Notes under the pieces: model-generated
Seen by the model: the letters and a program-made list of their open reading frames with translations, nothing else
Database searches by the model: none
What the model was told of the DNA's origin: nothing
Shown here: one piece after another, positions 40,456-48,582 of the stretch
How positions within the stretch are numbered: position 1 is the stretch's first letter
Layout: the number at the start of each line of letters is the position of its first letter
Assembly: GCA_031277805.1 (NCBI GenBank)
Contig: JAITLR010000013.1
Location: forward strand, 62,001-126,000
Direction of reading: 5' to 3'
Length of the DNA stretch: 64,000 nt
From: Comamonas sp.
Lineage (GTDB): Bacteria; Pseudomonadota; Gammaproteobacteria; Burkholderiales; Burkholderiaceae_C
Translations under genes and position numbers: made by a program

Positions 40456-41031
40456 ATGACCACGCATTACATCGACATCACGCTGCTGCCCGACCCGGAG
40501 TTCAGCCATGCCCATTTGCTGGGCGCGCTGATGGTCAAGTTGCACCGTGCGCTGGTGCAACTCAAGACCAGCGACATTGGCGTGAGCTTTCCGCAGCATG
40601 TGGATATGCCGCTTTCCAGGCGAACATTGGGTGCTGTCCTGCGACTGCACAGCGCATCAGGTGCGCTGGACGAGTTGATGGCGCTGGAATGGCTCAAAGG
40701 CATGCGCGACCATGTGCAGGTTTCGGCGCTTGGTGTGGCTCCCGCCGACGCCAAGCATCGTTTGGTGCAACGCCGCCAGTTCAAAACCAACGTCGACCGC
40801 CTACGCCGCCGCCGTATGGCCCGCAAGGGTGAAACGGCAGAGCAAGCCGCTGCAGCTATCCCCGACACTGTGGAGCGCAAGCCCAACCTGCCTTTCGTGC
40901 AAGTGCGCAGCAGCAGCACGGGTCAGCCATTTTACCTTTTCGTGGAGCATGGCTCATTGCAGGTTGAAGGTGTAGATGGTGGCTTTAATAGCTATGGTTT
41001 GAGCCTGGGTAGCTCCATTCCGTGGTTTTGA
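40456..41031 (+). CDS. cas6f: Cas6f (Csy4) crRNA-processing endoribonuclease
   Basis: Cas6f cuts the repeat hairpin and remains bound to its 3' side. It is 191 residues. The catalytic His lies in LMVKLHRAL (about residue 30), as in the Pseudomonas enzyme. An Arg-rich helix (FKTNVDRLRRRRMARKGE) for binding the RNA major groove is present, and the family ends FNSYGLSLGSSIPWF. The array leader begins immediately after the stop. Confidence 0.94.
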   Translation: MTTHYIDITLLPDPEFSHAHLLGALMVKLHRALVQLKTSDIGVSFPQHVDMPLSRRTLGAVLRLHSASGALDELMALEWLKGMRDHVQVSALGVAPADAKHRLVQRRQFKTNVDRLRRRRMARKGETAEQAAAAIPDTVERKPNLPFVQVRSSSTGQPFYLFVEHGSLQVEGVDGGFNSYGLSLGSSIPWF

Positions 41032-41160
41032 CCCTTTTTTAGGGCCCGATATCGCCCCTTGGAAAATCAATAACTTAGCTCAATCCCTGAAAATTGGGGT
41101 GTTGTGCTAGTTGTGTTGTTTGTTCTTTAAAAATCAAAGGGTTGGAGGATCTACAAACCA
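41032..41160 (+). promoter_or_regulatory. CRISPR leader
   Basis: The 129 bases between cas6f and the first repeat form an AT-richer leader. A possible promoter is TTGTGC (41102-41107) and TTTAAA (41126-41131) with 18 bases between them. The leader marks the end where new spacers are inserted, which agrees with the most uniform repeats being next to it. Confidence 0.7.
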
Positions 41161-41853
41161 GTTCGCTGCCGTACAGGCAGCTCAGAAAATCGCAGATGAG
41201 GGTTGGACGGGTGAGGATGTGTTCGCTGCCGTACAGGCAGCTCAGAAACTCGAACACACTCCGCAACGGGGTCAGCATGTTGTTCGCTGCCGTACAGGCA
41301 GCTCAGAAACAAGCATGTCCAGGCCTCCGAAGCTTCCCAGGGTTCGCTGCCGTACAGGCAGCTCAGAAAAAGAGCCACGCGGCGCTACGCCGAACGACGT
41401 AGTTCGCTGCCGTACAGGCAGCTCAGAAATTTCGCCGGGCCGATGGCGCGCCGTGGGCGCTGTTCGCTGCCGCACAGGCAGCTCAGAAAAGTGACGTTTG
41501 TGGCCCCCGTGACAAGATCAAGTTCGCTGCCGCACAGGCAGCTCAGAAAAGTCTGAAATTGCCGAGGCCGTGCTGGGACACGTTCGCTGCCGCACAGGCA
41601 GCTCAGAAAATGCGTCAATCGCCAAGGCAACTTCATCGCCAGTTCGCTGCCGCACAGGCAGCTCAGAAATTTCCAAGTGTTTGCCGGTATCACCTAAACC
41701 GGTTCGCTGCCGCACAGGCAGCTCAGAAAACCGTCAGACCGCAAAAACTCCATGTCCATGTGTTTGCTGCTGCACAGGCAGCTCAGAAATGTCGCGTCAG
41801 CCCGCGTATTCTCTATCTGTGGCTCGCTGCTGCACAGATAGATAGTTCAGAAA
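41161..41853 (+). CRISPR. Type I-F CRISPR array: 12 repeats (last degenerate), 11 spacers
   Basis: The 28-base repeat starts GTTCGCTGCC and ends GCTCAGAAA, with a CTGCC/GGCAG stem. Repeats begin at 41161, 41221, 41282, 41342, 41402, 41462, 41522, 41582, 41642, 41702, 41762 and 41822. Spacers are 32 bases except the second (33 bases). The first five repeats carry CCGTACAGG in the loop, the next five CCGCACAGG, the eleventh has GTTTGCTGCTG, and the last is degenerate with a GATAGATA disruption that breaks the stem. This order is typical of leader at the left and old end at the right. Confidence 0.97.
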
Positions 41854-41857
41854 CAGA

Positions 41858-42934
41858 TCAGCAATATGAATTGCATCCAAACTGCTCTGACATGGCCTGG
41901 GTGCCGTCATCGAATACCAGCACTCGTTCGGGCCAGCGCATGGCGGCCAGCTTGCTGCGTTCGCTAGGGTTCTCGCCACGCAAGCGATTGAGCCAGCGGG
42001 CACCGACGGAAAAGTCCACGCAGAACACATTGTTGCGCTGACCGTGCCATGACAGGGGCGGCGTGCCGCCGAACAGGTTTTCAAACTGGGACCCATGTGC
42101 CGGCGCATCGCTGGGACGCAGGCGACGCCAGTAGTGGCCGACGATGACGGCAGGTGCCTCGGCGTATTCATTCCACCATGCCACGCGTTCCACAAAGCGC
42201 CATTTCCCTCCGGCGTAGAAGGGAGTGCGGCATTCTCGCTCCACGCCGGTGGTGAGTACTTTCAGTGGGTTGACCATGGCCTTGGCCAGCTCGTTTTCAC
42301 TGTGGGCTGGCAAAAAAGGAGGCTCGTGGCGGAGATCTTCCAGACTATGAGGCCAGCTGCGGTCTTCCTCGCGCATGCGCTGGGCGACGCAGTTGATGAC
42401 CGCGCGTTCGGCCGCGATCTGTTCGAAGTGGTCGTAGGAGCGGCGGGCGCTCCCGGCGGGCAACTCACGCGCCATGGCAATCTGGTCAGGCAGCCAGGCC
42501 GCGTGAACCACACGCAGGTCTTCACGCTCCAGTGCCACGGGTAGCTGGTTGAGTGTTTCCAGCATGCCCGGGATTTCGGCTTCGGGCATGCGCGCGAAGG
42601 GGGCGTATTTGAGTTTGTCTGCCTCTACACGGCTGTCGAAAAACCAGCCGGAGCCATCTTTGGCATCTTTGCGCAGCAGGTTGATCTCGTGGTTGCCCAG
42701 TACCCCATGTGCAGCGCCTGAAACCAGCATGCGGCCGACAAGGCCCAGCACGGAAGGGCTATCCGGCCCGCGGTCGCAGAAATCACCTACAAAGACCAGG
42801 CGTCGCCCTTCGGGGTGATGACCTTCGTGGTCATAACCCAGATGGGCCAGCAACTGCACCAGCGCAGCGTATTCACCGTGGATATCTCCCACGATGTCGA
42901 GGGCGCCGGAGGGTAGAGGCTGGACTAGGCTCAT
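41858..42934 (-). CDS. PPP-family metallophosphatase (serine/threonine phosphatase or diadenosine hydrolase-like)
   Basis: The start at 42934 gives MSLVQPLPSGALDIVGDIHGEY, placing the first metal motif GDIHGE near residue 14. GDFCDRG and GNHEINLLR follow, so the PPP metal and phosphate-binding set is complete. Later motifs include VVHAAW and VGHYWRR. The 358-residue length exceeds that of PrpA-like phosphatases. The substrate (phosphoprotein or dinucleotide) is unknown. Its stop is only five bases from the degenerate last CRISPR repeat. Confidence 0.82.
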   Translation of the reverse strand: MSLVQPLPSGALDIVGDIHGEYAALVQLLAHLGYDHEGHHPEGRRLVFVGDFCDRGPDSPSVLGLVGRMLVSGAAHGVLGNHEINLLRKDAKDGSGWFFDSRVEADKLKYAPFARMPEAEIPGMLETLNQLPVALEREDLRVVHAAWLPDQIAMARELPAGSARRSYDHFEQIAAERAVINCVAQRMREEDRSWPHSLEDLRHEPPFLPAHSENELAKAMVNPLKVLTTGVERECRTPFYAGGKWRFVERVAWWNEYAEAPAVIVGHYWRRLRPSDAPAHGSQFENLFGGTPPLSWHGQRNNVFCVDFSVGARWLNRLRGENPSERSKLAAMRWPERVLVFDDGTQAMSEQFGCNSYC

Positions 42935-43201
42935 GGTTGGAGGCACAGGGTCAAACAATGATCTGAAGGTAGGCAGGGCCGGGGCAGGTAGTAGGCAGGC
43001 TTGACGGTCGTTAGCCTGCGCATGTTGATTGTTGCAATGCAGCATGCAGTCCGCAAGAGGAAAACTGTCCCCCTGAGGACTGTAAGCATGTCAGCTTGCA
43101 TCGCAGATGCCTTGAGGCGTAGAACTGTGGCGTGCGAGGTAAATGCTGACAGGGCTGGCAAACATCGGGTCTATCGGTGGCGTGATGTGCTGGCAGTTCG
43201 C
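42935..43201. other. Gap between the phosphatase gene and folA with no supported gene
   Basis: 267 bases contain only weak overlapping frames. No terminator or repeat is convincing. The minus-strand promoter of the phosphatase should be here. Confidence 0.4.
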
Positions 43202-43702
43202 TCAATCACGCTCAAAGCGCACAAAGCTGTAGGGCAGGCCCTTGGCGGAAACATGTTCGCTGCGGCGCACTGCTTTCCAGTTTGCACCCAGTTCAGGGGC
43301 AAAGGCATCACCTTCATAGTCGCAACCGATTTCGGTCACTTCGACTGCATCGGCCAGTGGCAAGGCCTGGGCGTAGATCTGGGCACCACCGATGACCCAG
43401 ACATCCGGCGACAGCTTCTGCCCCAGCTCTAACGCAGCTTCCAGGCTGGCCGCGCGTACGACCTGGTCGGATGCAGGCTCGGGCTGCCAGGCATCCTGGC
43501 GGGTGATGACGATATTGGTACGGCCAGGCAGAGGGCGAAAACGTACGGGCAGGGAGTCCCAGGTCTTGCGGCCCATGACGACGGCGCAGCCATGGGTCAG
43601 TTCCTTGAAGTGGGCCAAGTCTTCTGGCAAATGCCAGGGCATGGTGTTGTCCTTGCCAATGACGCCGTTGGCAGCGCGGGCGTAGATCAGTTGAATGGCC
43701 AT
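43202..43702 (-). CDS. folA: Dihydrofolate reductase
   Basis: FolA reduces dihydrofolate with NADPH and supplies tetrahydrofolate to ThyA. MAIQLIYARAANGVIGKDNT is the start (43702; the frame also opens at 43711). MPWHLPEDLAHFK, VVMGRKTWDSLP and WVIGGAQIYAQAL are the family motifs. Length 166 residues. It lies downstream of thyA on the same strand, separated by an inverted-repeat region. Confidence 0.95.
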   Translation of the reverse strand: MAIQLIYARAANGVIGKDNTMPWHLPEDLAHFKELTHGCAVVMGRKTWDSLPVRFRPLPGRTNIVITRQDAWQPEPASDQVVRAASLEAALELGQKLSPDVWVIGGAQIYAQALPLADAVEVTEIGCDYEGDAFAPELGANWKAVRRSEHVSAKGLPYSFVRFERD

Positions 43703-43805
43703 AGCTATCAATAAAGAAGCTGCTGGCGCTTTTCATTCTTAGGTTTCATGGGGTAATAAGCTTGAAACCTAATGAAATCAAACGCAAGCAGCTTTGATTT
43801 TTATA
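43703..43805. repeat. Imperfect inverted repeat between folA and thyA
   Basis: The arms AAGCTGCTGGCGCTTTTCAT (from 43717) with AGGTTTCA (43741-43748) and TGAAACCT (43763-43770) with ACGCAAGCAGCTT (43782-43794) form an imperfect 32-base arm pair around a 14-base loop. The element fills most of the gap between two folate genes transcribed leftwards and may be a dispersed repeat or a regulatory hairpin. Confidence 0.65.
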
Positions 43806-43826
43806 GTGAACAGATGGACTGCAAGC

Positions 43827-44657
43827 TTAAACCGCTACAGGTGCCTTGATGCCGGCATGGTGCTGATAGTCCAGAACTTCAAAGTCTTCGTATTCGTAGT
43901 CGAAGATGGAGTCGGGCTTGCGCTTGATATTCAGGGTCGGATAGGCGAAAGGCTGTCGCGACAGCTGGGTCTCGACCTGTTCGAAGTGGTTGTTGTAGAT
44001 GTGGCAGTCGCCGCCGGTCCAGATGAAGTCGCCAACCTCCAGGTCGCATTGCTGGGCCAGCATATGAGTCAGCAGCGCATAGCTGGCGATATTGAAGGGC
44101 ACGCCCAGGAAAATGTCTGCACTGCGCTGGTAGAGCTGGCAGCTGAGCTTGCCATCGGCCACATAGAACTGGAAGAAAGAGTGGCAGGGCATCAGTGCCA
44201 TCTGGTCCAGCTCGGCCACGTTCCAGGCGCTGACAATGATGCGGCGGCTGTCGGGGCTGCTCTTGAGCTGCTTGACGACCTCGGCGATCTGGTCGATGTG
44301 CGTGCCATCGGCCTTGGGCCAGCTGCGCCATTGCACACCGTAGACCGGACCCAGATCACCGGTTTCCTTGTCGGCCCACTCGTCCCAGATGGTGCAGCCG
44401 CGCTCCTGCAGCCACTTCACATTGCTGTCGCCACGCAGAAACCACAGCAATTCCAGAATGATGGACTTCAGGTGCACCTTTTTGGTGGTGACCAGGGGGA
44501 AGCCTTCGCTGAGGTTGAAGCGCATCTGATGGCCGAACACGCTGCGCGTACCCGTGCCTGTGCGATCGGTCTTGGATGCTCCATGCTCGAATACATGGCG
44601 CATAAAGGTTTCGTACTGGCAACGCACGGGGCGTAGGGTGGAGGTGGTGGAGTTCAT
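43827..44657 (-). CDS. thyA: Thymidylate synthase
   Basis: ThyA makes dTMP from dUMP using methylene-tetrahydrofolate, producing dihydrofolate for FolA. The start at 44657 gives [41 protein letters not shown], the catalytic Cys in [13 protein letters not shown] (about residue 160) and [13 protein letters not shown] are intact. Length 276 residues. The frame extends further upstream, but there it does not look like the family. Confidence 0.95.
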   Translation of the reverse strand: MNSTTSTLRPVRCQYETFMRHVFEHGASKTDRTGTGTRSVFGHQMRFNLSEGFPLVTTKKVHLKSIILELLWFLRGDSNVKWLQERGCTIWDEWADKETGDLGPVYGVQWRSWPKADGTHIDQIAEVVKQLKSSPDSRRIIVSAWNVAELDQMALMPCHSFFQFYVADGKLSCQLYQRSADIFLGVPFNIASYALLTHMLAQQCDLEVGDFIWTGGDCHIYNNHFEQVETQLSRQPFAYPTLNIKRKPDSIFDYEYEDFEVLDYQHHAGIKAPVAV

Positions 44658-44902
44658 GGTGCGAAAGCGGGTAAAGGCATGCAAAGACTGGCTGTGCCGG
44701 GCAGCGTACACAAGGTGCTGCTGCTCTTGAAGAGGGCGGGCCCGTAGGGCCGCGAGATAGCCGAAGTGTGCCATGGGCCAGGGCATGCCGGTTTGGTCTC
44801 CGTCAATGACCCGCCGAGCTGTCTTGTCAGAGCAAAACGGACGCCTGCTATCTGCACAATGTCACTGAAAGCAAGTGAGTCGAAACAAGGAGTGTGAGTT
44901 CC

Positions 44903-45478
44903 ATGTCACGTAATTTTTTTAACGTCGCAGCCCTGGCGCTGACGGCTGCAGCCCTGCTGGCGGCCTGCGACAAAACCAAGTCACCGTCTCCAACCACCAC
45001 ACCTGCTGCAGATGCCGCTGCCGCACTGCCACGCGCAGAGGCCGAGGAGCCCGCAGCCATGGCCCTGGTTGAGATCAAGCAGGTCAATGTTCTCCATGTA
45101 GCCAGGGAAGGCGAAGAGAGTCTTGGCAGTCTTACCGCCCTGGAAGGCAAATATCGCTGGGATGGCGTGGACTACCTGAAAGAGGGTGTGCTGGCACAGC
45201 GGCTCAAGGCGCTGCTTGGTGACAAGTACGAAACCCTGCTCAAGAACCTGGAGACGATCGGCCCCCTGAGGGCACAGGGCGGTGAACTGTACGTATCTGG
45301 TAATCGCCAGCACCAGGGGGGTGAGGAGTCTGCGGCGATTGTGATCAACCCCGAACGTAACGGTTTGCGTGTCTGGTTGCTGAGTGCTGGCCAGCAAACG
45401 GTGTTTACGGATGTGGATGGAGAAGCAATCCGCTGGCCGGAATCGGTGCAAACCTTGATGAACAATCAGGCAGGATGA
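44903..45478 (+). CDS. Putative lipoprotein of unknown function
   Basis: The ATG at 44903 has AAGGAG ten bases before it and gives a 191-residue protein. The signal ends ALLAAC (lipobox Cys about residue 23), then a Pro/Thr/Ala linker. The rest contains EIKQVNVLHVAREGEESLGS and ERNGLRVWLLSAGQQTVF, a small mixed alpha/beta domain. The family is not recognised. A strong terminator lies 60 bases after the stop. Confidence 0.78.
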   Translation: MSRNFFNVAALALTAAALLAACDKTKSPSPTTTPAADAAAALPRAEAEEPAAMALVEIKQVNVLHVAREGEESLGSLTALEGKYRWDGVDYLKEGVLAQRLKALLGDKYETLLKNLETIGPLRAQGGELYVSGNRQHQGGEESAAIVINPERNGLRVWLLSAGQQTVFTDVDGEAIRWPESVQTLMNNQAG

Positions 45479-45540
45479 TCGTATCCGGAAGGCCTGAAGG
45501 TCACGGTAGGCGCGACGGCAGCAAGTTCTGAACTGCCGGA

Positions 45541-45580
45541 AAAGAGAAGCAGCCCCTACAGGAGCTGCTTCTCTTTTTTA
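45541..45580. terminator. Bidirectional-looking terminator
   Basis: AAAAGAGAAGCAGC and GCTGCTTCTCTTTT form a 14-bp perfect stem around CCCTACAGGA, followed by further T residues. It ends the lipoprotein gene and lies just beyond the end of the minus-strand kinase gene. Confidence 0.92.
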
Positions 45581-45599
45581 TATCGGCACACACCCTCTG

Positions 45600-46487
45600 C
45601 TACGGCTGGAGTGACTCCTTCAGTTCGTGCTGGCGCCAGCGTATCAAGACCTGGGTGCCACCAGTTTGCCGAGCTTTTATTTGCAGGTTGGCTCCAATAT
45701 TGGCCATGCGGTGAAACATATTCTTGATGCCATGGCCTGCTTGGGATGCATCTGTCAAAACCTGTTGCAGATTGAAGCCTCTGCCGTTGTCTTCAATGCA
45801 GAGAGACCAGTCCCAGCCAGGGCTTGAAGAGTTTTCACATTTGTCTGGTTGAAGGGTGACCCATATTTCACTGGCTTGAGAATGCTCCACGATATTGCTG
45901 ATGCTGCCTTGAAACACTTTCAATATCTGATGGGCGATTTGCCCCCGTGGCAAAGATAAGTTTGTGTGAGGGCCTACTTCCAATTCTGGATTGCAGACGA
46001 ACCAATGCAATTGAAGGCCCTTGTGTGTGAGAGCCGGTGTGAGTCTGTGGCGTAACCTTGCCATTTGAGTGGCGAGGTTGTCATCTTCGGAATCGATGGA
46101 GTCGACGATCAACCTTAAATCCACGAGAGACTGTTCCAGGAGGTCTCGGGCAGGGTGAGGGGAAAAGGGCGGCTGAGCTTCCAGCAAGGTCAGGGCTTGC
46201 AGCAATTGCAGGCCCAAAGTGTCGTGCAACTCCGAAGCAATTCGAGTGCGCTCTTTGCGCACCTCCTCGGATATTTCTTCTGCTTGATGCTGCAGCGGTG
46301 GCTTCAGCCTGGTAAGCGATCGCAAAATTTGTAGCGATACAGCGAATCCAATCGTCGCCAATGTCAGGACTATGGCAATAAGTATATATTTATTTTTCGT
46401 GTCGAATAATAAATACCAGCACAGCAAGATCGCTGATTGCATCAGTATGAATAGATACGGCCATTTCCTGCCGTCTTTCGAATTCAT
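45600..46487 (-). CDS. NarL-family sensor histidine kinase
   Basis: The 295-residue protein has two membrane helices near the N-terminus (ILMQSAILLCWYLLF and ILIAIVLTLATIGFAVSL), a HisKA_3 dimerisation domain with RIASELHDTLGLQLLQ (His about residue 88) and an HATPase domain with NIVEHSQASEIWV and EDNGRGFN. It has no large external sensor, so it may sense the membrane or a partner. The ribosome site AGAAGG lies before the ATG at 46487. The response regulator gene lies 32 bases upstream on the same strand. Confidence 0.88.
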   Translation of the reverse strand: MNSKDGRKWPYLFILMQSAILLCWYLLFDTKNKYILIAIVLTLATIGFAVSLQILRSLTRLKPPLQHQAEEISEEVRKERTRIASELHDTLGLQLLQALTLLEAQPPFSPHPARDLLEQSLVDLRLIVDSIDSEDDNLATQMARLRHRLTPALTHKGLQLHWFVCNPELEVGPHTNLSLPRGQIAHQILKVFQGSISNIVEHSQASEIWVTLQPDKCENSSSPGWDWSLCIEDNGRGFNLQQVLTDASQAGHGIKNMFHRMANIGANLQIKARQTGGTQVLIRWRQHELKESLQP

Positions 46488-46519
46488 AAGACCTTCTGTA
46501 TATTTTTTGAGACATCTAT

Positions 46520-47284
46520 TTAAATTATTCCTCGTAATGAGGCGGTTCTTACGGCATGCGCTTTTGAGTGGACCTGTAATTTATGATAGATGTTTTTGAT
46601 ATGTGTTGATACAGTTCCTATGCTTATTTTTAGTGATGAGGAAATTTCTGGATTGCTATATCCACAGGCAATAAGTTGGATGATTTCATTTTCCCTGCAT
46701 GATAATTTTTCTTCTTCGTTGAAATTCTTTGTTTTACTAATTATTGAATTTGTGCTCTGTAATTTTTCCAGTATTTTCTTGGCCAAACATGGGGTAATGG
46801 AAGCGCCTCCATTTGCAACTTGAAGCACTGCCTGGGAATAATCTCCAAACCATGAATTTTTCAGTAAAAAACCTTGAGCACCATGTGAAAATGCCTGAAA
46901 GACCCTGTCTTCTCTCTCAGTGACGGAGACCACAACACTGAGTACATGTGGCAGCTTCTCGCTGACAAAATCCAGCAGATCGATTCCATCTCCATCTCCC
47001 AGATTTAAATCAACCAATAAAACGTCAAAAGGATGAGTGGAGATATTCTTTTTTGCCTCTCTGAGGCTACCGGCTTGTCCTACAAGCAGTGTCCGCTGAT
47101 CGCTCATCAGATCCTGCGCGATGACACGTCGGATGTGGATGTCATCGTCAACCACAAATGTTTTTACAGGCCTGTCTTTTTGGCCAACCATGTTCTCGGG
47201 CCACATCTGTATGTTGGCAGGCGACAGAGCGTCACTTGAGCCAAGAAGATTTCCATTTTTGATAGATAGTGAACCTGAAAACAT
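46520..47284 (-). CDS. LuxR/NarL-type response regulator
   Basis: The receiver domain has VVDDDIHIRR and the phospho-Asp in LLVDLNLGDGDG (about residue 94), then VVVSVTEREDR and GAQGFLLKN. The DNA-binding domain has SCRENEIIQLIACGYSNPEI (about 195-214) and GTVSTHIKNIYHKL. The ATG at 47284 has a GGAG seven bases upstream, so I keep the long 254-residue form; a later ATG (47191) would also be plausible. The sequence is clearly richer in A and T than most of the window. It likely controls the exported-protein genes on its right. Confidence 0.85.
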   Translation of the reverse strand: MFSGSLSIKNGNLLGSSDALSPANIQMWPENMVGQKDRPVKTFVVDDDIHIRRVIAQDLMSDQRTLLVGQAGSLREAKKNISTHPFDVLLVDLNLGDGDGIDLLDFVSEKLPHVLSVVVSVTEREDRVFQAFSHGAQGFLLKNSWFGDYSQAVLQVANGGASITPCLAKKILEKLQSTNSIISKTKNFNEEEKLSCRENEIIQLIACGYSNPEISSSLKISIGTVSTHIKNIYHKLQVHSKAHAVRTASLRGII

Positions 47285-47810
47285 GTTTGCACTCCATTCG
47301 CAAGAATAGCGATGTATGTTGAGGTTTTTTACTGGAAATCTTGTGTAGTAAAAAATCCCTACGAAATGTCAAAAAATGTCTTTTTAAAAAGTAAACATAA
47401 ATTGTATGAATTGAAATATAAAAAAATCTATCGATTTTTATAAATCGTTAGTTTTATTTTTAAATCATTTTATGAAACTGTATTTATTTCTTTGAGTAAA
47501 CAAATTTACATTTTTAAACGTCAAGTATTTATTTGTCAGAAATTGCAAATTCCATAGCATCAGATGCGTCTGGCTAGATGATTTTTCCTTTGTTTCGTCC
47601 TTCAGGATGTCATCGGAAAAGTGGAGATGACTGCGGTATTTCTGTTTTTTTCGCCCATGGGGACACTGGCGCTGACCGGTTACAGCTGCAGCGTTCTACG
47701 GGCTCTGGGCTGCTGACGGTTACGGATGGGATGGCGAGCAACCGATATGCAAGCCGCCTGTTGCCTTAACTTTCTCAGAAGACTGAGAGCTGGCTTTCAA
47801 AGGGACGATC
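47285..47810. promoter_or_regulatory. AT-rich intergenic region between the two-component system and the exported-protein genes
   Basis: This 526-base gap contains a markedly AT-rich block at about 47340-47540 with runs of A and T, unlike anything else nearby. No convincing gene is inside. It must contain promoters for both divergent operons and probably binding sites of the response regulator or of a nucleoid protein such as H-NS/MvaT, which prefers this type of DNA. Confidence 0.6.
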
Positions 47811-48509
47811 ATGAAAAAATCTCTGATTGGTATGGCTGTGATTGCTTTGGCAGGCGTGGCTTCGGCTGCGGCTAGCGGTTCCAGCATTGCAGCAACGTCG
47901 ACGTCGACAAACGCCTCCTCTGCCACGGGGTCTACAGCTTCCAGTTCAGGCAACGGAAGTGCGCTCAGCATGAACAGTGCAACCTCTGGCGCAACGGCCA
48001 CGGCGGCAGGCGGCGGCGGTGCAGTCGCCGTACCAGGCTTTGCCATTGGCGGAGCGGCCGTCAATGGCAGCGCCAAGACCACAGGCACGGTCCAGAGTCT
48101 TGCCGTGACTACGGGTAACGGCAATGCAGCAGGTGGTGCTGCTACTGGTGCTAACGCAAACTCCGGTGCCATTGCGGGCTACGGTGCCAGTGCTCCTGGT
48201 GCTTCCGTCAGCGGCCTTGCAGCCGGCCAGGCGCATTCGACCACCAATAACGCCGCTGCAACAGCAGCCGGCCCTGGCGGCGGTGCGGCTCTGGTGACCA
48301 ATACCTCGGGCACTAACTCCGGCTACAACGCATCGTCTGGGGCTATCTCGGGACCTGGCGGTACCGCGACCGGCACAAATTCGACTGCGGGCTCTACAGG
48401 TAGCAGCGTTTATCAGAATGCTGTCGTATCCGGCAATGCGTTCGGCTGGGGCAACGGTGGTGGAACTTCCGGCTCTGCCTCTGCGGGCTCAACAGCCAAC
48501 GCTCACTGA
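47811..48509 (+). CDS. Exported low-complexity Ala/Gly/Ser/Thr/Asn-rich protein
   Basis: After a signal peptide (MKKSLIGMAVIALAGVASA) the mature ~212 residues are made almost only of Ala, Gly, Ser, Thr, Asn and Val. I see no Asp, Glu, Arg or Cys, one Lys and two His. Few aromatics occur (one Trp in NAFGWGNGGG, three Tyr, two Phe). There is no regular repeat. Such a composition fits surface fibres, amyloid-like or silk-like matrix proteins, or a spacer. The family is not recognised. Confidence 0.75.
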   Translation: MKKSLIGMAVIALAGVASAAASGSSIAATSTSTNASSATGSTASSSGNGSALSMNSATSGATATAAGGGGAVAVPGFAIGGAAVNGSAKTTGTVQSLAVTTGNGNAAGGAATGANANSGAIAGYGASAPGASVSGLAAGQAHSTTNNAAATAAGPGGGAALVTNTSGTNSGYNASSGAISGPGGTATGTNSTAGSTGSSVYQNAVVSGNAFGWGNGGGTSGSASAGSTANAH

Positions 48510-48535
48510 GTCTGATTCCATCGCAGCAGTGTCAA

Positions 48536-48566
48536 CCCGGACTTCATCCCAGTGATGAAGTCCGGG
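48536..48566 (+). other. 13-bp perfect intercistronic hairpin
   Basis: CCCGGACTTCATC and GATGAAGTCCGGG pair perfectly around CCAGT. No T-run follows. It lies between the first and second exported-protein genes, where such stems can protect the upstream mRNA and raise the ratio of first to second product. Confidence 0.7.
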
Positions 48567-48582
48567 AGTCAAGGAGGTCGCT

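Noticed and set aside
41094..42041. Several short frames in the CRISPR array with repeated peptides such as RCRTGSSE
   Set aside because: They are translations of the 28-base repeats and spacers, not genes.
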